Source: Oscillospiraceae bacterium | GTDB lineage: Bacteria > Bacillota > Clostridia > Oscillospirales > Oscillospiraceae | DNA: 64,000 nucleotides | Reading direction: 5' to 3' | Assembly: GCA_910575815.1 (NCBI GenBank) | Contig: CAJTFN010000015.1 | Location: 1 to 64,000 of the forward strand | Part shown: piece after piece, positions 23,893 to 31,441 of the stretch | How the letters are laid out: each line of letters starts with the position of its first letter | Position numbering within the stretch: position 1 is the first letter of the stretch | Position numbers and translations under genes: made by a program | Notes under the pieces: model-generated | The model's input: only the letters and a program-made list of their open reading frames with translations | Database searches by the model: none | What the model was told of the DNA's origin: nothing

Positions 23893-24654
23893 ATGAAATT
23901 TGATGTTGCCTATTGCTACAACGAGCAGTATGTTCCGTACCGCTGCCGCAAGCCCCGCACCAGGATGCTCCGGGAAACCATTGAGGTAGATATCCCGGCG
24001 GCCACATCCAAAGACGCGCCCATCGCGTTCACCCACAAAGATTGCTGGTTCCCTCAGACTCGGGTCTTCCGTTGGTTCAATGGGAGTTTGTACTCGCGGG
24101 AAACCAAGCGTTCCGCAAAAGAGACTGGTTGGGGGACTCTGACGGAGTTTCGACGGTGGCTCTCTGATGGATATATCCCCAGGCTTGAGGTGCAGGACAG
24201 CTGCGAGGCTGGCCGGCAGTACGCCGTCAAAAAGGCAAACCGCTATCTTATCCTCAACGGGCGAGAAGTCTGGGTTAAGTCTGGTGAGCCCCGGTACGTT
24301 ATCGCCACGTTCGGCCTTGGTGGCAACCACGCCGAAACGGCACTGATGATTGACCATAAATACAACGGCAATATTTCCGGCGACCGCTACTTCAATGCCC
24401 TCCAGCGGGACGAAGCTATCAATGAAGCTATCCGGGTTGCTTTGGCCAGAGGAGATACAAATTCTGTCTCCGCCATCAAACGCTCCTGGAAAATTAACGT
24501 CAAGATTCCTGAGGCGGTGAGATGCGACCCGGCCAACGAGGCTGGACCGGGAGACCCGTTCCTCAACGCCCTCGATGCTGCGACGACCGCCAAAGACCCG
24601 CTGGTGGCTGGATTGCTGTCAATCGGCATGGCTGCGAAGGAGATGAAGGAGTGA
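23893..24654 (+). CDS. uncharacterised protein, 253 aa
   Basis: ATG 23893 after AGGAGAAC. Starts MKFDVAYCYNEQYVPYRCRKPR; contains FTHKDCWFPQTRVFRWF and IATFGLGGNHAETALMI. No catalytic motif assigned. Overlaps the methylase start by 4 nt (GTGA), so translationally coupled. Confidence 0.7.
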   Translation: MKFDVAYCYNEQYVPYRCRKPRTRMLRETIEVDIPAATSKDAPIAFTHKDCWFPQTRVFRWFNGSLYSRETKRSAKETGWGTLTEFRRWLSDGYIPRLEVQDSCEAGRQYAVKKANRYLILNGREVWVKSGEPRYVIATFGLGGNHAETALMIDHKYNGNISGDRYFNALQRDEAINEAIRVALARGDTNSVSAIKRSWKINVKIPEAVRCDPANEAGPGDPFLNALDAATTAKDPLVAGLLSIGMAAKEMKE

Positions 24655-25652
24655 GAGAATTAACCTGCCACTGGTGTGGTGCAACTGGGACACCAGAGGA
24701 GTTTGAGCTGGATACCCAATATAACAAAGGCTTCTGGTGCCCGGACTGCGACGGCTTCACCTTCTTCGACCCGGCAGAACAGAAAGCTCGCCGGATTCTC
24801 CTGTTGCTGGAACAGGGAGGAGGATGCCGCGAGCATGGGACTAAGGCGTCGACTGGCCTTCGCAAAAGACTGTCTCCGCTCCGGTACCCCGGAGGGAAGT
24901 CAAAGCTCATTGATTTCATCTACGAGCGGCTCCGGAAGAATCGGATGGACACGTTCGCAGAGGTCTTTGCGGGCGGCGCCTCGCTGGGATTGTCCCTGCT
25001 GGACGCGGGGAAAATCAACAAGTTGGTGCTGAACGACCTGGACCCGGCGGTGTATGCGTTCTGGGACACAGTGGTCAGCGATTCGCGCTTTCTTCTCCAG
25101 CATTTCGCAGATGCTCCTACCTACCAGGATTTCCGGAACGCTAAGCTGGTGCTGAATTCGGCCAATGAGCTGGTTGGTACGTATTCTGGAAGAAGAGAGC
25201 TCGCCTGGAGTTTTCTCTTGCTGAACCGGACCTGTTTCTCGGGCATCGTGATGGCCGGACCCATGGGAGGAAAGGCTGCGGACAAAGAGGCCTTCTTAAG
25301 CCGCTGGAATTCGGATGCGTTAAAGAAGCGCATTTCCCGGATTGCGAAGCTTGCTGAGAAAATCGAGGTTCACAGAATGGACTGCTGCGATTTTGTGGAG
25401 AGTATGGCCTACTGGTACCCCGACGCTACGCTTTTTGTCGACCCGCCCTACTACCAGAAGGGGCCTGCGCTGTATCCCTTCGCATTTTCTGCCGAGGACC
25501 ACCGGCGGCTGGCGGACACGCTAAACGCCCTGCATGCGGGGATGCCTGGCCCGGATATTGTCGTCACATATGACGATTGTCCGGAAATCAGGGGGATGTA
25601 TCCGCTTGCGGACATAGAAGAGGTGCGGAGAGTATACTCTATCGCCAACTAA
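24651..25652 (+). CDS. zinc-ribbon / Dam-type N6-adenine DNA methyltransferase, 333 aa
   Basis: GTG start in a GTGA overlap. Residues 5-45 hold two CxxC knuckles (CHWCG...CPDCDG). From about 70 the D12-class methylase follows: LSPLRYPGGKSKLIDFIY (motif X), FAEVFAGGASLGLSLL (motif I, SAM), NDLDPAVYAFW and FVDPPYY (motif IV, catalytic DPPY). Complete in length and motifs, so probably active; recognition sequence unknown. Likely protects element DNA or alters regulation. Confidence 0.9.
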   Translation: MRELTCHWCGATGTPEEFELDTQYNKGFWCPDCDGFTFFDPAEQKARRILLLLEQGGGCREHGTKASTGLRKRLSPLRYPGGKSKLIDFIYERLRKNRMDTFAEVFAGGASLGLSLLDAGKINKLVLNDLDPAVYAFWDTVVSDSRFLLQHFADAPTYQDFRNAKLVLNSANELVGTYSGRRELAWSFLLLNRTCFSGIVMAGPMGGKAADKEAFLSRWNSDALKKRISRIAKLAEKIEVHRMDCCDFVESMAYWYPDATLFVDPPYYQKGPALYPFAFSAEDHRRLADTLNALHAGMPGPDIVVTYDDCPEIRGMYPLADIEEVRRVYSIAN

Positions 25653-25689
25653 CATCAGGAAAGCCGGTCTCCTTGTGGGGCCGGCTTTT

Positions 25690-25744
25690 GGTTTAGCAAA
25701 AGAAGGACAGGGGCGGTAATTTGTGCTGGCTGAGGCCCGACACA
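25690..25744 (-). repeat. bipartite 57-bp repeat, copy 6
   Basis: Minus-strand TGTGTCGGGC (25744-25735) and CTTTTGCTAAACC (to 25690). Its left box is 5 bp from the -35 of the rightward promoter at 25750. Confidence 0.7.
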
Positions 25745-25749
25745 TACTG

Positions 25750-25778
25750 GAATTGATTCCCGGCGTGTCGCATATAAT
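25750..25778 (+). promoter_or_regulatory. promoter of 25809-26247
   Basis: -35 GAATTG (25750-25755), 17 bp, GCA then TATAAT (25773-25778); consensus match. Confidence 0.7.
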
Positions 25779-25808
25779 GCCACAACTATTTTCAAGGAGG
25801 ATTTCGAA

Positions 25809-26054
25809 ATGTCAAACGACAAAATCAATACCCGGTCCGATGCGCAGGATGAGTTCTGCTGGTTCCTCAGCCAGGATGGCAAAGGGGTACTCGTTCAGGC
25901 TCGCTATGCCGGAGTCTGGGTTCCCGCTGCGGAGGTCTCTGTTTCGGAGGCGAAGCTCACCATGAAGATGTGCAGTTGGCAAGACAGCCCGCTGCTGTTC
26001 GATGTCGTGGAGGAAATCTGCGCCGAGCTTGTGGCGGAGAAGGTGGCGGCCTGA
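25809..26054 (+). CDS. small uncharacterised protein, 81 aa
   Basis: ATG 25809 after CAAGGAGGA. MSNDKINTRSDAQDEFCWFLSQDGKGVLVQ... acidic, probably alpha/beta; no family recognised. Confidence 0.7.
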   Translation: MSNDKINTRSDAQDEFCWFLSQDGKGVLVQARYAGVWVPAAEVSVSEAKLTMKMCSWQDSPLLFDVVEEICAELVAEKVAA

Positions 26055-26055
26055 G

Positions 26056-26247
26056 ATGGCATATCTAAAAATGGATTCCACACCGGCTGCTCAATACCGC
26101 CGTATGCAGGCCGCCTGCCAAATCGCTGCGAAACGCGCTCGCGAAAGGGCATCGGTCAACAAGAAGTCATACGTCATCACCAGCATAGGCTTCGACAAAG
26201 GCCCAGGCCTGCCGTTTTTCTGTGAGCGTCCATTCGGGCGAGGCTGA
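26056..26247 (+). CDS. small basic protein, 63 aa
   Basis: ATG one base after the preceding stop. Arg/Lys-rich helix (YRRMQAACQIAAKRARERASVNKK). Ribosome site weak, relying on translational coupling; could be spurious. Confidence 0.4.
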   Translation: MAYLKMDSTPAAQYRRMQAACQIAAKRARERASVNKKSYVITSIGFDKGPGLPFFCERPFGRG

Positions 26248-26252
26248 GAGAA

Positions 26253-26285
26253 TGCCGGCTCCCACTTGGGGGCCGGTTCTTTTTG
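26253..26285 (+). terminator. rho-independent terminator
   Basis: GCCGGCTCCC/GGGGGCCGGT stem then TCTTTTTG. Confidence 0.8.
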
Positions 26286-26326
26286 CATCCGTTGCAAATC
26301 ATGCCCCATACGGGAGCCAGCCTTCT

Positions 26327-26382
26327 CGTGTCGGACCACAGGAAGTTGCCCCAGACCAGCCAGCTTCTTCCTTTGCCAAACC
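26327..26382 (+). repeat. bipartite 57-bp repeat, copy 7
   Basis: CGTGTCGGACC and CTTCCTTTGCCAAACC ending 26382, 9 bp before the -35 box at 26392. Confidence 0.7.
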
Positions 26383-26391
26383 GAGTCCCCG

Positions 26392-26420
26392 GAATACGTT
26401 CCCACAATTCCGCATACTAT
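26392..26420 (+). promoter_or_regulatory. promoter of 26472-27106 operon
   Basis: -35 GAATAC (26392-26397), 17 bp, GCA then TACTAT (26415-26420). Confidence 0.6.
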
Positions 26421-26471
26421 CCAGGCAAACAATCTCAATCGGAGAGACTAATTCAAAAAGGAGAGATAAGC

Positions 26472-26708
26472 ATGGGCGAAAGAAAATGGCAGTTGGGCGA
26501 GGACCTCGTTTCCAGCGATAGCCTGCTGGATGGGCTGACCTTCGATGACCTGATTCTGGCGGTGCATTGCAGTGGCCGGGATATCACGCCATCGGTGGTT
26601 TACTCGGAGCTGGCGGATATGGTAAAGGGACGGACCCAGGACATGATGTTCTTGGTGAACCAGAACATGGAGGCAATAATGGCCGAAGCGAGAAAGGGGA
26701 GGGAGTAA
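26472..26708 (+). CDS. small acidic protein, 78 aa
   Basis: ATG 26472 after AAAAGGAGAG. MGERKWQLGEDLVSSDSLLDGLTFDDLILAVHC... helical. TAATG overlap with the next gene. Confidence 0.65.
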   Translation: MGERKWQLGEDLVSSDSLLDGLTFDDLILAVHCSGRDITPSVVYSELADMVKGRTQDMMFLVNQNMEAIMAEARKGRE

Positions 26709-27106
26709 TGGACATTAAGGAAGCCATTGGTATTCACAAGTGCAACATCGACATTGAGACCGGAGAACGGCCGTCTCACTCCGAAATCTACGGCCGGGCC
26801 ATCGAGTATCTCGGCGGCCTGGATGAGGTGGCGGAGTTTGTTCCGTTCCCTGTAGAAACCCTGCGGGAGAAGCTCAGGGAAGACCCCAATCTCAATAACA
26901 CACCCTTGTCCACATGGGACAAGGCGGCTGGCTTCAAGTGCGGCACCTGGGGAAATGTTTGGCGCCAGGGGTATCAGTGTCTGCTGGCGCGTGGCGGCAT
27001 CTGGGAGCTATACAAGAAACATGGCATCACGGCTGCCAGCTGTGCTGATGGAGTTTGCCTCCTAAAAGAGGCGGCTCGGATGCTGGTGGAGCGGGAGGCT
27101 GCGTAG
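26708..27106 (+). CDS. uncharacterised protein, 132 aa
   Basis: Start overlaps the preceding stop. MDIKEAIGIHKCNIDIETGERPSHSEIYGRA... with helical centre (VETLREKLREDPNLN). No motif recognised. Second gene of a two-gene operon. Confidence 0.7.
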   Translation: MDIKEAIGIHKCNIDIETGERPSHSEIYGRAIEYLGGLDEVAEFVPFPVETLREKLREDPNLNNTPLSTWDKAAGFKCGTWGNVWRQGYQCLLARGGIWELYKKHGITAASCADGVCLLKEAARMLVEREAA

Positions 27107-27115
27107 CAAACAGAA

Positions 27116-27138
27116 CTGGGCTGCCTTCGGGCGGCCCA
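27116..27138 (+). terminator. GGGCTGCC repeated hairpin (copy 2)
   Basis: CTGGGCTGCC-TTCG-GGCGGCCCAG; ends in the -35 box of the next promoter. Confidence 0.7.
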
Positions 27139-27167
27139 GAATTACTCTTCGCGCTTCTGCATACGAT
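27139..27167 (+). promoter_or_regulatory. promoter of VP gene 27199-27873
   Basis: -35 GAATTA (27139-27144), 17 bp, TGCA then TACGAT (27162-27167). Confidence 0.6.
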
Positions 27168-27198
27168 AAATCAAAACCTGAAAGGAGAAATTTCAAAA

Positions 27199-27873
27199 AT
27201 GCTGGAGATTAAGAAAATGCGGCTGCCTACCTGCGAAGAGTGGGACCGACTGGTGGACATCACCAATGGTGACGACAACTGGATGCACTGGAACGACATG
27301 CACTCTTGGTGTCAGGACGTGGCCTCGGTTTTGGCGTCGCGTCGTGCGGTTCGCGGGTGGGTGTCGGCCCGCCGCCGGAACGACCGCTATGCTACGACTC
27401 GGAACGCGCACCTCGGTTTCCGCCCCGTCGTTGAAATCCTGAACCCTGACCCTCTGACCCCTGATGGAACCATCGTCACGGTTGGCACCCTCTACATGGA
27501 CAGCAAGCCGGTAAAGGTCCCACAGAGTCCCACTCGGAATGGCGACATCCCTGACTACATCCCCGGCGCCAAGCTGGAGATGCGGGAAGCCCTCAATGAC
27601 CCCAGCTATCAGGTGCAGGCCATCAAGGCAGGCGATGTCCTGATTGCGGACAGGGTTCTACTGAAGAACATTTCCTGGGACGATATTGCGGAGACTATCG
27701 AAACGGCAGAGCCTATTACCACCCGCGTGAGTTCTGTTCTGGAGCAGCTGCTGAAGGAAAACGCCGAAAACCTGGCCGACCCCGGCGATGTGTATGCCCA
27801 GGGGTATCATGATGCCATCGTGGATGCCATGAAAATGCTTGGATTTTCGATTGACGAGAAATACTTCGACTGA
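27199..27873 (+). CDS. DGR-type variable protein with helical tail, 224 aa
   Basis: ATG 27199 after AAAGGAGAAA. VP copy V9: MRLPTCEEWDRLV, MHWNDMHSWCQD, RAVRGWVSAR, loop codons CGC, AAC, GAC, CGC, TAT, ACT, AAC and CAC, LGFRPVVEI, then TLYMDSKPVKVP, DYIPGA, YQVQAIKAGD and ADRVLLKNISW. A C-terminal helical tail (about 55 aa) resembles that of 14126-14821. Very similar outside the loop to V1, V2, V3 and V5, which lie over 20 kb away. Confidence 0.85.
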   Translation: MLEIKKMRLPTCEEWDRLVDITNGDDNWMHWNDMHSWCQDVASVLASRRAVRGWVSARRRNDRYATTRNAHLGFRPVVEILNPDPLTPDGTIVTVGTLYMDSKPVKVPQSPTRNGDIPDYIPGAKLEMREALNDPSYQVQAIKAGDVLIADRVLLKNISWDDIAETIETAEPITTRVSSVLEQLLKENAENLADPGDVYAQGYHDAIVDAMKMLGFSIDEKYFD

Positions 27874-27880
27874 GCATCGT

Positions 27881-27904
27881 CTGGGCTGCCTTCGGGCGGC
27901 CCAG
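27881..27904 (+). terminator. GGGCTGCC repeated hairpin (copy 3)
   Basis: Same 24-nt hairpin as at 27116; followed by AGAATTG but no GCA-TAnnAT, so the promoter that belongs here is missing. Confidence 0.7.
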
Positions 27905-27906
27905 AA

Positions 27907-28233
27907 TTGCTTTCTCTCAATTATTTTTCTGGCACGGCTTTGCGGTTTGTGTCGCCTGTAAAGGACACGCCCTATCAGATGCAGGCCATCAAGGTTGGCA
28001 ACATCTTGATTGCCGACCGTGTGCTGATGCTCCGCATCTCCTGGCTGGATATTACAAGGAATTTCGGCGGCGATGATTCAGAGGCTGCGATTTGCAGAGG
28101 GTCCATGTTGGACGGTCTATTGGATGAGTGCGCCGAATGTTTCGGGCCGGCTTCTTCTGCGAATGAATACGGGCAGGGATACCGGGCTGGGATTCTGCAT
28201 GTGGCGGAAATGCTGGGTTTTCAGAACATGTGA
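27907..28233 (+). pseudogene. headless VP relic, constant module only
   Basis: The frame resumes inside the constant module (PYQMQAIKVGNILIADRVLM, LRISWLDI) and carries a helical tail (GQGYRAGILHVAEMLGF) as in the VP at 27199. The variable half, start codon, ribosome site and promoter box are gone, apparently deleted between the repeated hairpin and mid-gene. Confidence 0.7.
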
Positions 28234-28470
28234 GGACAAGAGAGAAGAGCGGACCCATTTCTGGGGCCCGCTCTTTCCGTTTGAGCCGGGTGTAAAAAGA
28301 AAGGCCCCCGGACCCGAAGGATACCGGAGGACAAACTGGCAATTTCACAAAGAAATCCGTATAGCGGGACAGATTAACTTCAGCCCGCTCGTATAAGACC
28401 CAGCGTTCAGCCAGAGCTCATTTTGTGCCTATATTATATGCAAAATTCCCACAGGCGATTCTCCTAAACA

Positions 28471-28526
28471 ATGTCGGGCCACCTGCGACCTTATGAATCC
28501 TTCAGCCTTCTTCTCTTGTTAAATCC
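28471..28526 (+). repeat. bipartite 57-bp repeat, copy 8
   Basis: ATGTCGGGCC (28471-28480) and TCTCTTGTTAAATCC (ending 28526), 14 bp before the -35 box. Confidence 0.7.
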
Positions 28527-28540
28527 AGCCCCCGCTCTGC

Positions 28541-28569
28541 AAATGACGTCCAGCGCCTCCGCATATAAT
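28541..28569 (+). promoter_or_regulatory. promoter of Suv3-like gene
   Basis: AAATGA (28541-28546), 17 bp, GCA then TATAAT (28564-28569). Confidence 0.6.
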
Positions 28570-28599
28570 AAAGGTACATACATAGGAGGTGTTTTTACT

Positions 28600-30822
28600 T
28601 TGCAGAGACCCAAGAGCAAAAAGCCCGGCCAGCAGTACATCAAGAAGGAACTCTTAGAGCGTGGCTGGACAGTTGAAATGATAGAAGCGCATTTGACACG
28701 GCGGCAAAAGGGCGGCAAGTTCTACTATCGCGCCAAAGAAGTCATCGAGCGGGAAGCAACCCCGGACATCGCCGCAGAGCTCGCCCAGAACTGCGAACGG
28801 CTGGATGAGTTGAATAAATACAAGTCCCTGCTTTCCAAGACTCGCCGGGAGTCCGCCGAAAGAGCCGTTTCTCTGTTGACGAAAGCCTATGAGCAGGCCG
28901 ACATCCCCGATTATCTAAAATTGATGTGCCGCATGATGCATGAGTATTTCCTGCGGCCCATCAAGAAAATCGGTATTTCCTGCGACCCCATGTTTTTGAC
29001 CGTAAAGGAGCTGCGGGCTGCGTATCTCACCGTCGCCCGGGAAGGCATCCAGACATGTAAGAAAGCGGCCTATGCCTCCTGGTTGCTGGGGTATAAAGAA
29101 CCTCCCCAGGACATTCTGGATTTCTATCCACAGATGCTCGTTTCTGCTGCCCGCCACGAAATCACTGGTCTGGAGGAACACGGTGTCACCGACAGCGCCA
29201 ACAGCGTTCTGGCAGTCCCGGCGGCACAGAAAGATTTCCCCGAAAACTCCCTGTACTACTGCTACCTGGTCCACTACGTCCCTGAGAGCATTTCCCGCCA
29301 GCTCTCTGAAATCCTGGAGGTGGACCCCAAGAACGAATATCCGGGCGCCCGGTGCATGAACCGTAAGTTCTTCATCCATGTTGGAGGCACGAACACGGGA
29401 AAGACCTATCAGGGGATTCAGCGGCTAAAAGAGGCTAAGACTGGTGTCTACCTGGCGCCTCTCCGCCTTCTCGCCCTGGAAATTCAGGAAACACTTCTGG
29501 ATAGCGGGGTGGTCTGCTCTATGCTGACTGGAGAAGAGGAGGATATTCGTCCTGGCGCCACACATATTTCCAGTACCGTTGAAAAGCTGGATGTGAACCG
29601 CCGGTACGATGTGGCGGTTATCGATGAGTGTCAGATGATTGGGGACGCCCAACGAGGCTTTGCCTGGACCCGGGCCATCCTTGGTGTGCAAGCGGAGGAA
29701 ATCCACCTGTGCGTTGCCCCCGAGGGCCTGAAAATCCTCAAGGTGGTCCTGAAAGACCTGAAAGAACCATGCGAGGTAATCGAGCACGAGCGAAAAGTTC
29801 CTTTGCTCTGGCAAAATCAGAGTGTTCCTCTAAAGCGGGCTCAGCCCGGGGATGCCTTTGTGGCGTTTTCCAAGAGGGAAGTGCTCCGCATGGCTGAGTT
29901 TCTGCGGCAAAGGGGCACCCCGGCCTCCGTTATCTATGGCGACCTTCCGTATTCCACCCGACGGCAGCAGATGCAGCGTTTTTTGGATGGGGAGACAAAA
30001 CTCCTGGTTGCCACGGACGCAATCGGGATGGGCCTGAACCTGCCTATCCAGCGAGTGATTTTTACGGCCGATGAGAAGTTCGATGGAATTGAGAAGCGGC
30101 CCCTGCTGACGTCCGAGGTCCGGCAGATTGCCGGGCGGGCCGGGCGGTTCGGGAAATACGATAAGGGCTATGCGGCAGCCTTCCCAGGCTGTTCCGGGCT
30201 GGAGGAGAAGCTCCAGGCGATACCCAACCCGGTTGGACACGCTTCCCTCGGCTTCTCTGACCTCGTACTCCGCATTGACCACCCGCTTTCTGAGGTGCTG
30301 CGCGCGTGGAACCGGATGTCCGTGAAACGGCCCTATGTCCGTATGGATATCAGCCGGTACATCTACATCATTTCAATTATTGAAGGGGAATTGAAATTGC
30401 AGCTCAACAAGGAAGACCTGTTGCGGGCTGGCAACATTCCCTTCGACGAGCGAAGCGAGGCTTTGCTGAACCAGTTCCGAAAGTACATCAAAGCGTACGC
30501 CCGGGGTGACGGCGAGGTTGAAAAACCCGTCAAGGCTGGCAACTACCTCCCTAAGCTGGAGATGTACTATAAGATGCTGGACTTGTACTACTCCTTCTCC
30601 AAGACATACGGCCTGGTGTATGACAAAGAGTGGCTGTCAGAAGAAAAGCTCAATATTTCTGACAAAATCAACGAGCTGCTCATTCACGATTTGAGCACCA
30701 AGGGCAGCTGTTGCCGGAAATGCGGCGCCCACATTCCCATTGATTCCGGCTACGGTATCTGCCAGAGCTGCTACGAAAAGCAGCGCACGGAAAGGAGGCG
30801 TGAGTTTGATGGCGAATTCTGA
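28600..30822 (+). CDS. Suv3-like SF2 RNA helicase, 740 aa
   Basis: TTG start 10 nt after AGGAGG; the upstream in-frame ATG lacks a site and lies within promoter DNA. After an about 260-aa helical N-terminal part come Walker A GGTNTGKT, APLRLLALE (Ia), VIDECQM (II, DExQ as in Suv3), SSTVEKL (III), and in the second RecA lobe ATDAIGMGLNLP (V) and QIAGRAGRFG (VI). The C-terminus has a CxxC..CxxC zinc ribbon. Suv3 proteins unwind RNA for degradosomes; few are known on mobile elements. An N-terminal LQRPKSKKPGQQY tail is basic. Confidence 0.88.
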   Translation: MQRPKSKKPGQQYIKKELLERGWTVEMIEAHLTRRQKGGKFYYRAKEVIEREATPDIAAELAQNCERLDELNKYKSLLSKTRRESAERAVSLLTKAYEQADIPDYLKLMCRMMHEYFLRPIKKIGISCDPMFLTVKELRAAYLTVAREGIQTCKKAAYASWLLGYKEPPQDILDFYPQMLVSAARHEITGLEEHGVTDSANSVLAVPAAQKDFPENSLYYCYLVHYVPESISRQLSEILEVDPKNEYPGARCMNRKFFIHVGGTNTGKTYQGIQRLKEAKTGVYLAPLRLLALEIQETLLDSGVVCSMLTGEEEDIRPGATHISSTVEKLDVNRRYDVAVIDECQMIGDAQRGFAWTRAILGVQAEEIHLCVAPEGLKILKVVLKDLKEPCEVIEHERKVPLLWQNQSVPLKRAQPGDAFVAFSKREVLRMAEFLRQRGTPASVIYGDLPYSTRRQQMQRFLDGETKLLVATDAIGMGLNLPIQRVIFTADEKFDGIEKRPLLTSEVRQIAGRAGRFGKYDKGYAAAFPGCSGLEEKLQAIPNPVGHASLGFSDLVLRIDHPLSEVLRAWNRMSVKRPYVRMDISRYIYIISIIEGELKLQLNKEDLLRAGNIPFDERSEALLNQFRKYIKAYARGDGEVEKPVKAGNYLPKLEMYYKMLDLYYSFSKTYGLVYDKEWLSEEKLNISDKINELLIHDLSTKGSCCRKCGAHIPIDSGYGICQSCYEKQRTERRREFDGEF

Positions 30823-31126
30823 GAAAACGTTCCCAGGCTTGAAAGGGATGCTGATAGCGTCTCTGGTGGTATTCATCTTAGTTGTGGCTTGGATTACCGT
30901 CTCCTTTGTGGGGGCCCAAACTCCCATTCTCAATCTTGTGGATGTCGAACCCATAATGGGCCTGCTTGCCATGCTTGTTCTGATGGTGGTGTTTGCCGTT
31001 TCGGTCTATGGCGGCGCCGGGATTTTAATCGCCATGTGGACTGTATATGGCATTTTTCTGCTGGTGCAATGTTTCTGGAAGAAAAGGCATCAGGAAGAGA
31101 AGGCGCCAGATGACACACCTGTTTAG
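30809..31126 (+). CDS. three-span membrane protein, 105 aa
   Basis: ATG 30809 after AAAGGAGGCG, overlapping the helicase gene end by 14 nt. Hydrophobic segments at about residues 13-34, 48-68 and 69-90; basic/acidic C-terminal tail. Function unknown. Confidence 0.75.
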   Translation: MANSEKTFPGLKGMLIASLVVFILVVAWITVSFVGAQTPILNLVDVEPIMGLLAMLVLMVVFAVSVYGGAGILIAMWTVYGIFLLVQCFWKKRHQEEKAPDDTPV

Positions 31127-31130
31127 AAGA

Positions 31131-31169
31131 AGAGAGGCGGTCGAATCACTCGACCACCTCTCTTCTTAT
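31131..31169. terminator. bidirectional terminator
   Basis: AAGAGAGGCGGTCGA/TCGACCACCTCTCTT hairpin between convergent genes. Confidence 0.8.
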
Positions 31170-31441
31170 CAGGGTACTTTCTTGATGCGTTTCTTTATTT
31201 TCCCCCAGGCTTCCATGAACTCCTTGGCTTCTTCCTTGCCAGAAACATAAACATCCGCAAAGCCTTGGGCATCAATGCCGTCCATAAAGGCGTCGTATTG
31301 ATACCCGGTAGCCTCCAGCCTCGCTTGGGCAAGAGTCAACTCTTTTTCAGAGAAGAACACAGTTATCCGTGGAGAATGCCGGTGGACGATTTGTCCAAAC
31401 TCGTTGCGCTGAACGCTCTTCCCATAGTATTTTGCTCTCAT
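31169..31441 (-). CDS. small uncharacterised protein, 90 aa
   Basis: Overlaps the end of 31438-32343 by 4 nt. MRAKYYGKSVQRNEFGQIVHRHSPRIT... basic N- and C-termini. Last gene of an operon with the kinase fusion and the RecD2-like helicase. Confidence 0.7.
   Translation of the reverse strand: MRAKYYGKSVQRNEFGQIVHRHSPRITVFFSEKELTLAQARLEATGYQYDAFMDGIDAQGFADVYVSGKEEAKEFMEAWGKIKKRIKKVP

Larger units (their letters stand above)
28234..28599 (+). other. 366-bp leader region before the Suv3-like gene
   Basis: Contains a terminator hairpin at 28244-28275 (AGAGCGG..CCGCTCTTT), about 180 bp in which I see nothing, bipartite repeat copy 8 and the helicase promoter. Confidence 0.6.
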
